64,000 bases of DNA from Chamaecyparis obtusa. Taxonomy: Eukaryota; Streptophyta; Pinopsida; Cupressales; Cupressaceae. Under the pieces are notes generated by a model. The model was not told the DNA's origin. It was given only the letters and a program-made list of their open reading frames with translations, and did not search any database. Within the stretch, counting starts at the first letter, position 1; each line of letters opens with the position of its first letter. Where the stretch lies: contig BSBK01000970.1 of NCBI GenBank assembly GCA_027943335.1, positions 2,745,501 to 2,809,500 on the forward strand, given 5' to 3'. Positions 32,506 to 44,960 of the stretch are shown here, one piece after another. The position numbers and the translations under genes were made by a program.

Positions 32506-35500
32506 TCATTCCAGCCAATCCAAATTGGGTTCTTTCTCCTCAACAGCTTGAACTTCAAGATCGGTCCTGGAACTCTTTTTGAACAGCCACTCATTCTTCT
32601 TATCACATATCACTCTTTTAAGGGATGCCAGTTGAGCTAATGTTTGAAGAGTTTCCTTCAATTTCCAGCCTTCTCCCCTGTTCACCTTCAAATGTATGCA
32701 CGATGAGATGTCAAGAAGTTTTAGTTTTTTAAGATGGCAGATGGAGGATGGCAGTGCTTCCAAGCCTAGAGATTCACACAATCTGATTTCCTTAACTGAT
32801 TCAAGCTTATCCAGCTCATCAGGTAGCTTTGCAAGGCGATGGCAATGAGTAACTGACAATGTTTTCAGGGAAACTGAAGAACAAAGTCCTGCTGGCAACT
32901 CCTCCAGATCAATGCAGTAGTCCACATTAAATTCCAATAGCCCAGGAAAATTGAACGTATTATCCCTACCAAGGCCCTCACATAGACTCATATTTATTTT
33001 CTCCAAACTCTTCAAGACCTTGCATTCCTCAGGAACTATCAGCTTTTCAAGATGCAGAGCTTTAAGTTGAGAAAGTCCTTGAAAACCATCCACTCCACTG
33101 AGCTTGCTTCGTTTTGCTCCGTCATTATTATGGATTATGAGAACCTTGAGATTTTTCATTGTGCGCAAAAACGTTGGAATGCAATATTCACTTGCAGTGA
33201 AATATAAAACCAAAGCTTCCACCTCAGGGAACTCCATTTTGGGCCAGTCTGAGTCCTTCATTGCCCCTAAATATTCCCAACAAAAATGGAAGTCAAAGCT
33301 ATGCTATGATCAGTTTTTTTTTTTTTTAATAAATCTGTTTGTAATAAATTTTCAATATTTTGGGGTAAGAGGCAAAATGAGAGACAAACTTGAATTATAA
33401 TCTAAAAGATCAGCTGTAGCAGTTACCTGTGTGAATGGAAACTATCTGGGCTTTAGATGAACAAACTTTATCTATTTCCCATTCTTGGGGAAAGCAATTC
33501 TCCATTTTAGGCATAAATAGCCTCCTACACTGAGTATTATTGTCCTGGTTCGCCAAATACAGGGCCAAATCTCTCATTACATCATGTTGAGAAAAAGAAT
33601 ATACATCCATGCAGTCATCTGTATTCTCTGTGGTCCTGGCATGACATGTAAGGGAGATGTTTTATTAAGAAATTCCGCTATCAGAAAACGAGAAAACCAA
33701 ATTGATTAAAAAATATATTTATCACAAAATGTTTCAGCTACCAACAAGATTTAGTAAAAAAAACAAATCAGACTAAGGCTAAAAAGGATTCTACTTGCTT
33801 TCCCCAAATGAAGATCTGTTCTTCCACTCAAGTTGAAGTCCGACTTTCTATCCAATTCAATAATACTGAACTCCCAAATCTAAAAATAAATTTTAACCAA
33901 AACCATTCAAGAATTTCAAGCTTCTATATGCTGAGGTAAAACTTTTCATTTTGAAGCTGGTCTGAGAACCTCTTCCATCAAGCACAAAGACACATAATGA
34001 AGATAGAAAATAGTTTGTTATAAGCAGCAATGCTCCTTACCCGGGATTCTTCTTCAAGTCCAATAGGTGTCGATCTGCAAACTTCCATAAGAGCATATCG
34101 GCTTGGTCTGAATTCATTCTACGAACATAAACCCAAATGTCTAGCAATGCCCTTGCAGGAATGGCTTTTCTTTGTGGGAATGCACCCAGATCCAAGAAGC
34201 ATCGCTTTTCATTTTCATCGAGCACATCGATGCTTGTTTTCAATGTGTTAAGGACAAAATCCTTGTGATGATCCTTAAAAGGTTCTCCTGCTGAAAGCCT
34301 TTTCTCAGCTCGTTCCCAAACAGAAACGGACTCACCATACAGAGAGCTACCAATTACTTTAAGAGCTAATGGAAGACCATTACACTCTTGCTGCACCTGC
34401 AAGTGAATACAAGAAATCATGAATAATTCACACCTAGCCAATAAAGTTGAAAAGAGCAATTAAACTTAGAACAGGTTAGGTATTGTGAGTCGGAGGCCAC
34501 CTTTATAATCAGTTCTTTATCAGGACCATTTGGAATGGTGCGTTGTCCAAAGGCATGGTGGCAGAAAAGTGACAGAGCATGCTCCTGTTGTAATGACGGT
34601 AGGTAACAAATGCGTGTCCTTGGCCCCTTTGGGATGACGTCTTTATCTCTTGTGGTTACTAGAGTCTTGTATTGTTTCCCTTCAAACAGCAGCTTTTCCA
34701 GGTGGAACTTCGACCAAATGTCATCCAATACCACCAGAATTGGTTGATTTCTTGACTTTATTTGCGATTCCAATTTGTTGTGTGCATCCTCATCATTTGT
34801 AAAATGAGGTTCTGAGCCACCAACAATATTTCTCCACATTTCCTTCAGGATACTTATGAGATCTGGTCTTTCTGAAGCAACAATGTATATTACTCTCCTT
34901 TTAAAGTGTTCTGCAAGTCATGGGAAAGCTTAGAAAAATTCCTTTTCCTTTTCCTATTTGGGAGATACAAATGCAGAGTAAAACTGAAAGGGTTTAAATC
35001 TAATTTTGTGCTGGGTCAACAGTTTGTCACTGCTCAGTGCTCAATTGATTGGGATCAAGTTAAAGCCAGCTATATCTTAAGAACAAATCCAATGCAAATG
35101 ATCGGTTTATGACAAATTATATGACAATGAGATGGTTATCAAGATTAATTATGATAATTTCATGTTCTCCAAGTAAACATTCATCAAAGTAGTTGTAAAT
35201 CAATTCATCAATGTAAAAACGTCATTCAAACATTTTATCAAACAGTTAGACTGCGAACTCTTTAAATCTTTTATCAAACAGTTAGACTGCAAACTCTTTA
35301 AATCTAAGTACAAATAAATTGAGTTCTAAATTAAGAGATCGATTATTCAATAAAATAGTGTAAATTTTAAAGAGAGTGCACAAGCTGCTGTTACCTATGA
35401 TATCATCGTCTTTACAAACGGCCTTTGCAAGTGTGGATTTTCCCGCACCACCCATGGCTGTAACTCCAACCACATTCACTGCATCCCCCAACAAAAGCTC

Positions 35501-36262
35501 CTTCAAATTCGTTATGTGTTTATCAAAACCCAGGAAGCCACTTGGCGTATCTGGTGGGCAGCAGAGACTCTCATCCTGCTGTGATCTCTCAACTTTTTGT
35601 TCCTCAATTTTTGACTTCAAATTCTTCACCTCTTGATGCACAGTTTCCACCGCTTGATGCAGAGTTCGAACCCCTGTTTCAACGCCATCGCGCACAGTTT
35701 CCACCGCTACACCCACAGTTTCAACCCCCACACACATTGTCTCTAACTTTTCACGCACAATTTCCACTTCATCGCACATAGCTTGCATCTGTCCGCACAT
35801 AGTTTCCACTCTTTCACTCACATTGCCCAGCTGGTTGGAGAAGGAAACCTGCGCTTGCACCATGCCGACCTGAAGGCTGGAAATATAAACCTGCACATGT
35901 AGCATGACGACCTGAAGATCATTGTGAATGAATTTGTTAATAGACTTATCCAGCTTCTTAACGCGTTCATTGATCTGGAGTTTCCGTAAAGGATTTCTAC
36001 TTTTTTTGTACTCCTCTACCAGCCGATCGCCCTCGGCAATTTTCTCTTGGAATTTTCGGAATTTTTGCAGTGAAGAATTCGGCAATGATTCCGATCTCGA
36101 CTTGCATATATCTGTGACGATCGGCGACAAACTATTCACAATTTGTTGGAGTTTCCTACAATCAGAACCGCTCAAACCCTTATAAATGAATACACCGGTT
36201 TCCCAGATCCCTTTCAAGGCAAACTCCATGCCAAGCTGCAACGCAGCTCCCTCGAGAGCCAT
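32506..36262 (-). CDS. RPW8-type NBS-LRR (RNL, ADR1/NRG1-like) disease-resistance protein, five exons, intact
   Basis: Exons 36262-35395, 34910-34501, 34396-34041, 33635-33427 and 33266-32506 have GT/AG borders and matching phases (1, 0, 2, 1), giving 867 aa without a stop. Residues 1-125 resemble the RPW8 coiled-coil domain. Residues 152-213 are VET-type heptads. The NB-ARC domain shows the P-loop GGAGKST (271-277), kinase-2 LVVLDDIW (348-355), TLVTTRD, GLPLALKV (433-440) and CFLDLGAFP (492-500). The MHD position is QHD (561-563), as known for RNLs. Leucine-rich repeats fill about 615-850. RNLs are helper receptors that act with EDS1-family complexes at membranes to trigger calcium influx and cell death. 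The start is the first ATG of an open exon and fits the family's short N-terminus. ADR1 versus NRG1 branch was not decided. Confidence 0.93.
35624..35809 (-). repeat. Heptad repeat coding stretch in the RNL gene
   Basis: Codons 152-213 encode about nine 7-residue units around VETM/VETV/VETG (for example EKLETMCVGVETVGVAVETV). Spacing of VET is 7 residues or a multiple, as expected of a coiled coil that grew by 21-bp tandem duplication. Confidence 0.8.
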
Positions 36263-37150
36263 TGTTGTTTACCTCCTTACCAGCAATAGCAGGTGATACG
36301 ATTGATAAATAACAGAGAAGCAGGGCAAGAGCGGGGAAATATCAATTCCTTGGAACCATCTCAGCAATGGCAAGGCAGATCCTCAGAAATTATGCACAAC
36401 TTTGCGCTTGTAATTAGAACGATTCAGAGTATTTAACAGAGGGCCTGCAAAGAAATTCATAAGAACAGTAACTGAAGACTTGGAGTAGAAGAAACAGGGA
36501 AGTTGCGCAGAATTTTCACTAAATTATAAGTAATTCAAAGTCTTTGAAAGAGAACCCACAAAGAAAGTCGCATGAACCATCAGTTGAGTCTGAGGTGGTT
36601 GGAGAAGTAGAAACATGGAAGTTGCTCAGAACTTACGCTTGATTGGAACAACTGAGAGTGTAGTCAGCTGTGCTGCTTCCACGAATTTTTTTTTGAATCA
36701 CCGCGTACTTAAATTCATAATTATCCATTTCTTCCTGACGCTTATGGAGTCCCATAATTGAACCACATGAAATTTATGGATTAATTTCATCATTAATGAT
36801 AATGCCTATGTTTATCACAACCCTTAGCATTCATCAATTTTCTCCATTCCCAAACAAATCATAACATATGATGTCGTAATTAGGGTGTTGTTTTCAAAAT
36901 TCTATCAATCCATAGTTATTAGTCCCGCCTACTTATAGGCGAGACTAATGTTTTCATGTTAGTGATTTTCAATTAATTTTGGTTTCGAAAATACTCCAAA
37001 CATCTTTATACTATAGTCAAGGGTGAATTATTTCATTAAACCATTTTTCTTCCTTTTTTTCCTATTTTTCTATTGGTTGTTCAGATTTTTGCGAGTGTTT
37101 TTTTTAAATTTTCTATTTGAAATTTGAGAAAAATGTGATTCTGACCAATG
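36263..37150. promoter_or_regulatory. Upstream region of the RNL gene, no clear promoter motif
   Basis: The sequence is AT-rich and holds a repeated local theme (TGGAAG or GGAAGTTGC with CAGAA at 36500 and 36620). A short near-palindrome TAGTCCCGCCTAC-TTATA-GGCGAGACTA lies at 36919-36947. I see no TATA box at a convincing distance. Confidence 0.3.
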
Positions 37151-39940
37151 AGATTTTATAAATTGGAATGCATATTTTCATATCTTCTAAAGTTTTGAAA
37201 GAGAAAATTCTGGAAAGGACTCATGATTTCTTCTTCATTCTTTCCATACAAACACAAAACGCATCAAAAATCGTACAAATTCAAGCACAATTGGCAAGTC
37301 CATTTTTTAATTTGGGCGATGAAAAGTTGTGGTCTACTTATTTAGTCTATCTGTATGTATGTGATTTATTTCATTGTGTCAGATGGTGTTTTTATTTCTG
37401 TGAATAAAGGAAGGGGGAAAGCAAAAGGCAGAGACATCGTAATGAATTTATAAAGGAGCACAAAATAATTCCAAAATAATATCAATAGTGAATAGAAAAT
37501 AGAGAAAGCAGAGTCATTTGTGGTGCCTTTTATGCATCTAGAGCAAAATGATGAAGCATCTCAGCCAAATCCCTATGGAACCTAGACAAGTTGCTCAATT
37601 GGTTAGCAAGCACATTGATAAGGTATGTTTCATGTCTTTTAACCTTTTTGAGCTAAAGACATTTACTTAATAGTTATTTTATTGCTTTTTGTTCTCCTTA
37701 TCTGGAGTAGTTGCTCACCCAGGAGTAATAAATTTATGGACACCTCCTCTAAGTGCAACAAAATTCTTGTTTCCTTTCTTTGGGATACATCTCTTATGTA
37801 TGTACCCTTATTCCCAACTTAGGTAACCACCTCCTAATTTTTTACATTACAAATTTTCTAAATAGTTAGGGTTTATGTCTAGGGCATCGCTACCTAGGTT
37901 TATAAGTTTTGGAAGTGGCGGTTTGTTTTGGTAGGTAAGTGAAGTATTTTTTGTTTAAATTTCATTATGAATATTTAGGGTTAAATCCTAGTTGAAAGCC
38001 ATAATCATAAAATACGCACAAATTTAAATCTGTTCAACTTTATCATCAATTTTTAATGTAGTTTTAGGATTTTATTTTGTTTATCATATCTCCCCTGTGA
38101 TTTTTTTTATTTGTCCCAACCCTAATCCAAATTTTTAAGCTTCGGTGTTTCAAGTAAGAAAATTGTGACGATTTCTAAAATATTGTTTATAATTTGCATG
38201 TGAAATTAAGAGTCATATTTTCAATGAAGTAGTTTTCCTGGGGTGTTGGATTACTTTGAAATGCCTTTAATTATCAAAAAAATATTGATAATTTAGCTCA
38301 GAATTGTTAGTGCAAACTTTGGAAATGGTTTATGTTTCAAATTATGAGATTATCATTTTTAATTCTTGAAATGGAGAGGTTAGCTTATTTGGATCTTAAA
38401 TTTGTAACATGTAAATCCAGTTCACCTTTATCTTATTGTTGTTGTAAGAAAACTTATTATCATTGCTAACAATCACCCTCCATTATAAAAGTCAGAAATT
38501 GAGTATTACACCCTGCTTGCAAAAATTGGTGTATCATTTCCAGAAGTAAGTTTTGAACTTTTCATTGAAATAAATTAATTTATATTTCATGCAAGAAAAT
38601 AAACAAAGTTAATATGTTTGCAATACAATCAATATCACAAGATGAAATTTGGCTTTTAAAATCATTAAAAGTAGGTTCATCTTCCAACATTCAATAAACA
38701 TTAAAGGACTTTCAAAATATTGTTAAAATTTGGCTCACCCAATTCTGAGCTACTTGATAGGAAATTTTGACCCTCATTTGTGTCATCTTCCCCATGCCCA
38801 CTTAGTCCATCAATAACACTAAGATCATTCGTTTGAAACTTACTTCTATGCCATTTGTGAGTACCTGCAAGAAAAACTATTAATAAGTGTTATTTGATAT
38901 TATAGAAGCATTTTCAAGGCGAGACCACCATAAATTTTTGCAATAAATTTGTGTTGCGTGAAAAAAATGTGCATTTTTTCCTATTACTACCCCCCAAAAA
39001 AAGAATTGCATGTTCCTAAATAAAGCTTCACAAAATAATCAAAAACCAGAACACAACTGGGAATTTGAAATGACTTCCAAGTATATAAATTATAATTTGT
39101 AATTAAAAAAATTACTTTGTTTGCCTACTTTCAGCAGGAGTCAAGTTTTATAAGGCTTCTGGCTCTTAAATGATATTTTTCCTTTTGATCCTAGAAAGAA
39201 AAGAAAAATGAAATAACACTTTTAAGATCCAAAAGCCTTAAAAAATATACTAGCATGGACTGTGAAACTGAATGTCTTTGAGTAGTTGAGTTTGTTATTT
39301 ACAACAAACATGTACAAAAATAAACAATGTAATATTACCACCTGAAATTTACCCCACTCTGCAAGCTCTGAACTTGCAACTGAGCTAGCTAAGCTAGCTA
39401 TTATTTAGTACAAAAAATGCTTCCAATTCTTTTGCAACCCTTTACAATATGACCAATCACCAAACTATCTTACAATACGGTTCCAAGGCCATGGATTGCA
39501 TGAAGCTCGATACAAAAATATTTCTATGTTTAAGTTGAATTCACAAAAATCATATAACAAGAAACTACCATTTCCTTGTGAAACCCTTCAGGTAACTTTG
39601 AAACGTTCTACTAAAAGTCTAAAATAATTAATTTGAAATGTTTCCAATTCATACCCATATTAACCAATTACAACCTTGAAATGAAAATCTAATTCACCAT
39701 TAAATCATGATGACTACTCCTTGTACCTTTGAACATTTCTACATGATTCATAAATTTGATCAAATCAACAAAAAAATTAATTTTTATTCGCAAACTAGAA
39801 TACCCACATGAATACCATAATTTATCGAGCTTCTTGACAAAAATGGAATGTATCATGCTCAAATGGTTTGAAAAAGACACTTTCCCTAAGATAATAATGC
39901 AACCATAAGCTTCTCCCTTAGTTACAAAAGTTTTTTAAAA
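37151..39940. other. AT-rich intergenic stretch, nothing supported
   Basis: Short frames only. A 5'-exon-like scrap at 37534-37622 ends at a good donor (GATAAGGTATG) but has an in-frame stop and no partner exon. Confidence 0.4.
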
Positions 39941-39945
39941 CTTGT

Positions 39946-40409
39946 TGTTAGAGTTTTAGGTAACTCTACAACACCCCTAGGATCAAATGAAAGACCAAGA
40001 TAACTTCCACAAGATAATGGAAAGACAGTTGCATTGAGATGCAAGAATGATATTATTGATAATAGACATTTATTACACATTATTGAAATGTACATAATAG
40101 GCCTCCTTATATAGGAAAGGCGATAAGGGAGATAAGGAGAAGATAAGCTATCACCTATGCAAGGTGTAATCACATATCCACCAAAGGTGGATCATCCTCC
40201 ATTATGCAATGAAGTATGTGTCATGATGAGGATGATAATGTAATATGTGCATTAAAGGTGGATCTCACACCTAAAGTGGAATTTCTCCTACACCATGTGC
40301 TTAAATTAGGTGCAAACTCCTAGGTGTCTCAATGATAAAATACTATACAATGCATTATTCTAAGTAAGCTTAAGTAAAGTGTAATTAGGAATGTTTAGTT
40401 ACACCAACA
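39946..40409 (-). mobile_element. Probable solo LTR (TGTTAG ... CCAACA)
   Basis: The 464-bp segment starts TGTTAGAGTTTTAGG and ends TTACACCAACA. On the minus strand CCTATATAAGGAGGCC (about 40105-40120) is a strong TATA-like box, which gives the orientation. The flanks CTTGT and CTTTC share only the first three bases, so the target duplication is not confirmed. Confidence 0.5.
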
Positions 40410-40414
40410 CTTTC

Positions 40415-41472
40415 CAATGGAGATCAAAAATCTCATTCTAGTATATTATAAGAAAGATTTCTCATTAATTAAAAAGGAACAAAAGACTCATCCACACAAA
40501 AACTATAAATGATAGAAAGAATATTATAACTTAATGAACTCATAATCAAGAGAAGATCATATAACATCACTAAAAGCATTGTAGGAAATCAGGTACAAGC
40601 CTAGTGACTAATATAAACATAAACTCATTCACCTAGCAACGAAAACTTTAGTGGCAATTATTCACCATTTGGCGAATGTCGCATGTCGGTGACCCCCGAT
40701 TTGGTGAATATATTGGCCATATTAGATTGACCATATCGCCTTGCATTTATTAAAATGAGGCCCAATGCCCGGGTCCATTGCCCATAAGTTTATCTAATTT
40801 TGTCAATTTCTTTCACATTATCGCCAATGGCATATAATTTTTGGGCACGACATATTTTAAACATTTGCCTATAATTTCCAAGTGGCCCCAAATGGACGGC
40901 TTATATTCGCCAATAGTTTTATATATATATTTTTAGGCGGCCCCAAATTTGCCCAAAATTTTACGGACACATGTCTCAAACTGATGTATTTTCTCCAACT
41001 TTATTAATCATACCTAGGTATTGGACTACCCATAATCACCTAGGAAATAACAGAATACATGTTATAATTACGTGAGCTTCGCCAAATATTTGGAGACCTA
41101 ATACCTCCCGCCGAATTCGCCAAAAAAGGATTAGTATAAATGCATTCATAGATCAGTGTTATTGTACCCAATTTGCCTCTGTTCAATTTGATCGATAGCG
41201 AAGTTCAGACTGTTGAGTCTTGACTGCATTGGTGAGTCGCGACTGCAATTAAATTTGAAGCAAAGGTAAGTGATTATTATTCTGCGACTATGTAAATTTG
41301 AGTTCATTCTTATTTAGTGGGGACCAGTTAGTGAACATTGGTGACCTCAGACATGATTTAAGGGTCAATGAATCATATTTATATATATTATAGTTCTATT
41401 GTCACTTCTTCAACAAGTAAACATTTTTTTTCACTAGTAGGCCGGTAGCCTTTATTTTGTTGAAGAATCAAG
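40415..41472 (+). other. 5' flank of the hAT remnant, with repeated TTCGCCAA/TTTGGCGAA words
   Basis: Words related to ATTTGGCGAA and TTCGCCAA occur in both orientations at about 40669, 40699, 40736, 40823, 40898, 41070 and 41111. Such clustered short inverted words are common near hAT transposon ends. A likely 5' leader intron has its donor at 41267 (CAAAG/GTAAGTG). Confidence 0.4.
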
Positions 41473-43706
41473 ATGTCGAACAAGAATAAGGGTAAGGCTC
41501 CTGCATATGGGGAAAGCCAAGAGAGGCCAGCAAAATGCAGAACCTTATCATCATACTTTGGTCATGGTGTTGGAAATGTTTCTGGCCAAAATCGGGAAGC
41601 TACTTCATTACAAGAAGATTTTCAAGATTCACAACCTTAACCTACATGACATTTTGAAGAAGTCAGCGAACCTGATATCTTAGATCATGATGAACTTGAA
41701 GAAGATTTTCAATTAAATACCCAGAGTAGCCATAATATAATCGACTTGGATGAGACTAATAATGTTAGAGAAGATGATCATGCAGGGAAGAAGAAAAGAA
41801 AATACAAATCAAAGAATGATAGAGAATCAAAAAAAGATCGGATGTGGGATCTATCGAGGAATTTTCAAGTAGAATGGGTGTCAAAGTATCCATTCACTGA
41901 ACCAGTGGACAATCCAATTGAAGGTGAGCCTCTAGTAGAATGCAGATGTAAGATTTTCAGCTAGATAAATAAGAAGGAAAAGAGGTTGCAGCTAAAAATT
42001 GACACCATAGAGAAGCATATGGGTAAAGTTTATGAAAAGAAAACCATAGATGGAGTTCAAAAATTAGTGATAAGATGGAAAACAAAGGAGGAATCTCAAC
42101 ATGTTAGGAATGCAGAATTATATGAATTTCAGCATAATATAAAGATGAAGCCTGGTGAAGTTAAAGGCTCTATTGAAGCTTGTTTTGGAAAAGCATTGGA
42201 AGTAGAGCTAATGAGAAAAGTTGTTTAGTTAAGTGTTGTGTTTAATATTTTGAGCAGAGGGCGTCCTATGACAAACTATCCATCATTGAGTGTTTTATTA
42301 CACTTTTTGAAAGTTTTTAACTATCCTAACAATCACTGGTCAGTAAACAGTGGATGGGAATGGGCAATTTGTCTTGCCGAGGTTGAAAAAGAGGATCTAA
42401 AGGTAAAAATTAAAGAGTCAAATTTTATTGCATTGTCTTTAGACAAGGTTACAACAGTAGAAAATACTTCCTGGGTATGCATGCATGTTTATACTGTACA
42501 CAATTTTGTTCACCAACCTCATCTACTAACTGTTGCTAAAATGAAGGATAATGCGACAACGAAAAATTTATTTGAACTAGTAAAGGGTTCTCTAATTGAT
42601 TATGGAGGTATAAATGACATGACAATTGCCAAAAGGCTAGTGTGTGTTGGAGTAGATGGAGCTTCAATAATGCAAGGCCACCTGGGCGGTCTTTGCACAA
42701 AGATACAATCTTCTTGTGCACCCTACGTTACTCCCATTCACTGCATGGCCCACAGAATGAATCTATCTTTTGGAGTTGTCAGCAAGCATGCTCCAGTACA
42801 AAAAATTGAAGTTTTAATCAAAGAGCTCTACCAATACTCCTTTCGAAGTCTGAAATGATTGAGGGAATTTCAACACTTTGTCGAAGGACTAATCGATGGG
42901 AACAAGCTTCTTAAGGATAATAATACCAAATGGATCTCTTTGGATGGACTAGCACATCGAGTTTTTTCAGAATATCAATCATTGCTTGGTCTAATGAGCT
43001 CAAGTCATAGCGAAGCAAGGCAACCAAAATTTCCTATGCCGGTGTGAATGTTAAGTAATGTAGAGACACTCTGCTTCTCCCCATGCTTGAGGAAATGAGA
43101 AATTTAATGAAAAAGGCCCAACAAAGAGCTATGTATATTGCAGAATATGTTGCATTGCATAAATTGACATGCATGACGCTCGATAATCTCTATTGATCAT
43201 GTGATGATTTAAAATTTGCCAGTTGACTGAAAATCATAGATTTGGACAATCTTGATAACTTTTTAAAAATCGGTGCAAACAGGGAGTTATGTGCAGAAGT
43301 TTATGGACTTGAGATACCAATGCACTACTTTGCCAAGATCGAGTTCAAGGAACTAGGAAAGAGCCCCATGAGGTGAGTATCAAGTATTAAAAGGGAAGAC
43401 TTTACCAAGATTGTTGAGTCTGTAACAGCTTATGTGAAGTGCATTGCCTTTGATCTTTCCACACAGATTAGAGCAAGATTCCCTCTAGTCAAACTACTTG
43501 AATCCATGTCTATTGTGTTTCCTCGATATTGGAGTCTGAATAGTCTGAAAGATTTTAAAACTAAGCTACTAACTTTGATAGATCATTTTTGCAAAACCAA
43601 AAATTTAAATGGAGTAACTCTAAATGGAATTTTAGATGAAAATCATTTGAGAGAGAAATTGAGTCATTTTTCACTGACAATTATGTGTGTGAATTTTGTA
43701 CCTAGC
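41473..43706 (+). pseudogene. hAT-derived transposase (ZNF862/DUF4371-like), multiple stops, 3' end cut by an LTR element
   Basis: The frame starts MSNKNKGKAPAY, has a basic nuclear-localisation-like stretch (KKKRKYKSKND), a BED-finger-like region (WVSKYPFTEPV, VECRCKIF) and then the DUF4371/RNase H-fold core (FIALSLDKVTTVENTSWVC, CVGVDGASIMQGHLGG, PIHCMAHRMNLSF). DGA and CMAHR fit the motifs of this hAT group. Stops in frame lie at 41638, 41650, 41962, 42226, 42856 and 43024; later parts are shifted. Homology runs to TIMCVNFVP and ends at 43706 where the LTR TGTAGACAC begins. The missing C-terminal dimerisation region should lie beyond the far side of the Tat element. Confidence 0.7.
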
Positions 43707-44945
43707 TGTAGACACAACACTTCAGTAAAACATTAGAGGTTAGCAAAAATCAAAATATGCAAATAAGAACAATATAGCTAACAGGCGATTTACTGCCTTC
43801 TAGTAGGTGCGAGTATGGTATTCTTAGATTAGACTGAGATCAATAACAATGCAACACCTAAACAAAGGATTTAAATGATGAAAGCAATAAAATATGAATG
43901 CAAATTAATCTATTTTTATTTTATTTTTGATGCAATAAGATGAGAAAAATTGATAATAAATTAATCTAAATGGATTGAAATGATATGCAAATTAAGCTAA
44001 CAATGATATGAAATATGAAACTAGAATGAATTGAAAACAAGATTGATCTCACAAAATGTTGATTTGCAAGAAGCTTGATGATTCCTCTGATGTCAATTTG
44101 CTAGAGTAAGTATGCAAATTTTGAGGATGATTTGTAAAGAGCTGAGCCTTGATTTTATAGAAATCTAGGGCTTGAGGGTGCATGGAAAAAGTCATAAATT
44201 ACTCTTGATGAACTCAGGTTGATTTTTGAGTTATCAGGAAATCAGAGATAATTAACTCACAAAATCATGCAAAAGCATGCAAGAACAACTTTTTAACTCA
44301 AATCAAAAGTTTAGATTAGCTTTGAACTCAAAATAGAATGTTGAGTTTCCAAAAGTTAACAACTTGCATTAGTTTCCTGATTTTGAGTTTAACTGCTCTC
44401 TAAATGTGCACAATTAATTATGAATTAATTAAATAAATAAAGTGATTTATCCTCAACTTAACTAATTTTTGAAATTAAAACAATTGATTTATGGGTTAAT
44501 CAATTATTAAATCAAACTTTATTAAAAAACTATATTATTAATTTTGATAACTAACATGAATTAATTAAATAAGAATTTAATCAATTAGTCATAAGATTTT
44601 TGATTTATTGTCAAAATTAAATAATACAATTTAGGAATAAATCTAATTAAATTTAATTAAATAATTAAGTGGCAGTATTACATCTAATTAATTAAATATT
44701 CAGAATATTTAATTAATCAAATTTTAGGATAAATGAAATTTATCGTCAAATAATCATTAAATTAAAGATAATTAGATAAATTAGGAATATTACTAGGAAT
44801 ATTCCCCAATGCAGAATTTAGGATAAAATCAATTAGGATTTGATGATGTGTAGATGTACCTTTGGTTAGGACTTTGATGCCGATTTCGATCGATTTGTAG
44901 ATGTAGGAGGTTAATGAACCTATAACCCATTTTTGGGGTATTACA
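43707..44945 (-). repeat. 3' LTR of the minus-strand Tat element
   Basis: On the minus strand it starts TGTAATACCCC and ends GTTGTGTCTACA, so plus-strand ends are TGTAGACAC and GGTATTACA. It is 1239 bp long and AT-rich, with many AATTAAAT words in the middle. Confidence 0.75.
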
Positions 44946-44960
44946 TTTTGCCCCTCTTTG
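44946..44960 (-). other. Polypurine tract of the Tat element
   Basis: On the minus strand CAAAGAGGGGCAAAA directly precedes the LTR start TGTAATACC. The inner element has a nearly identical tract (AAAGAGGGGAAAA) before its 3' LTR. Confidence 0.8.

Noticed and set aside
35376..35781. Plus-strand frames opposite RNL exon 1
   Set aside because: They are shadows of the repeat-rich RNL coding strand; the minus frame has all family motifs and correct splice phases.
37534..37622. First exon of a host gene with a good donor site
   Set aside because: An in-frame stop follows MEPRQ-type text in the alternate phase and no second exon was found within several kilobases.
39946..40409. Claiming a confirmed target duplication for this LTR
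   Set aside because: Flanks CTTGT and CTTTC agree at only three bases, so it is listed as probable only.
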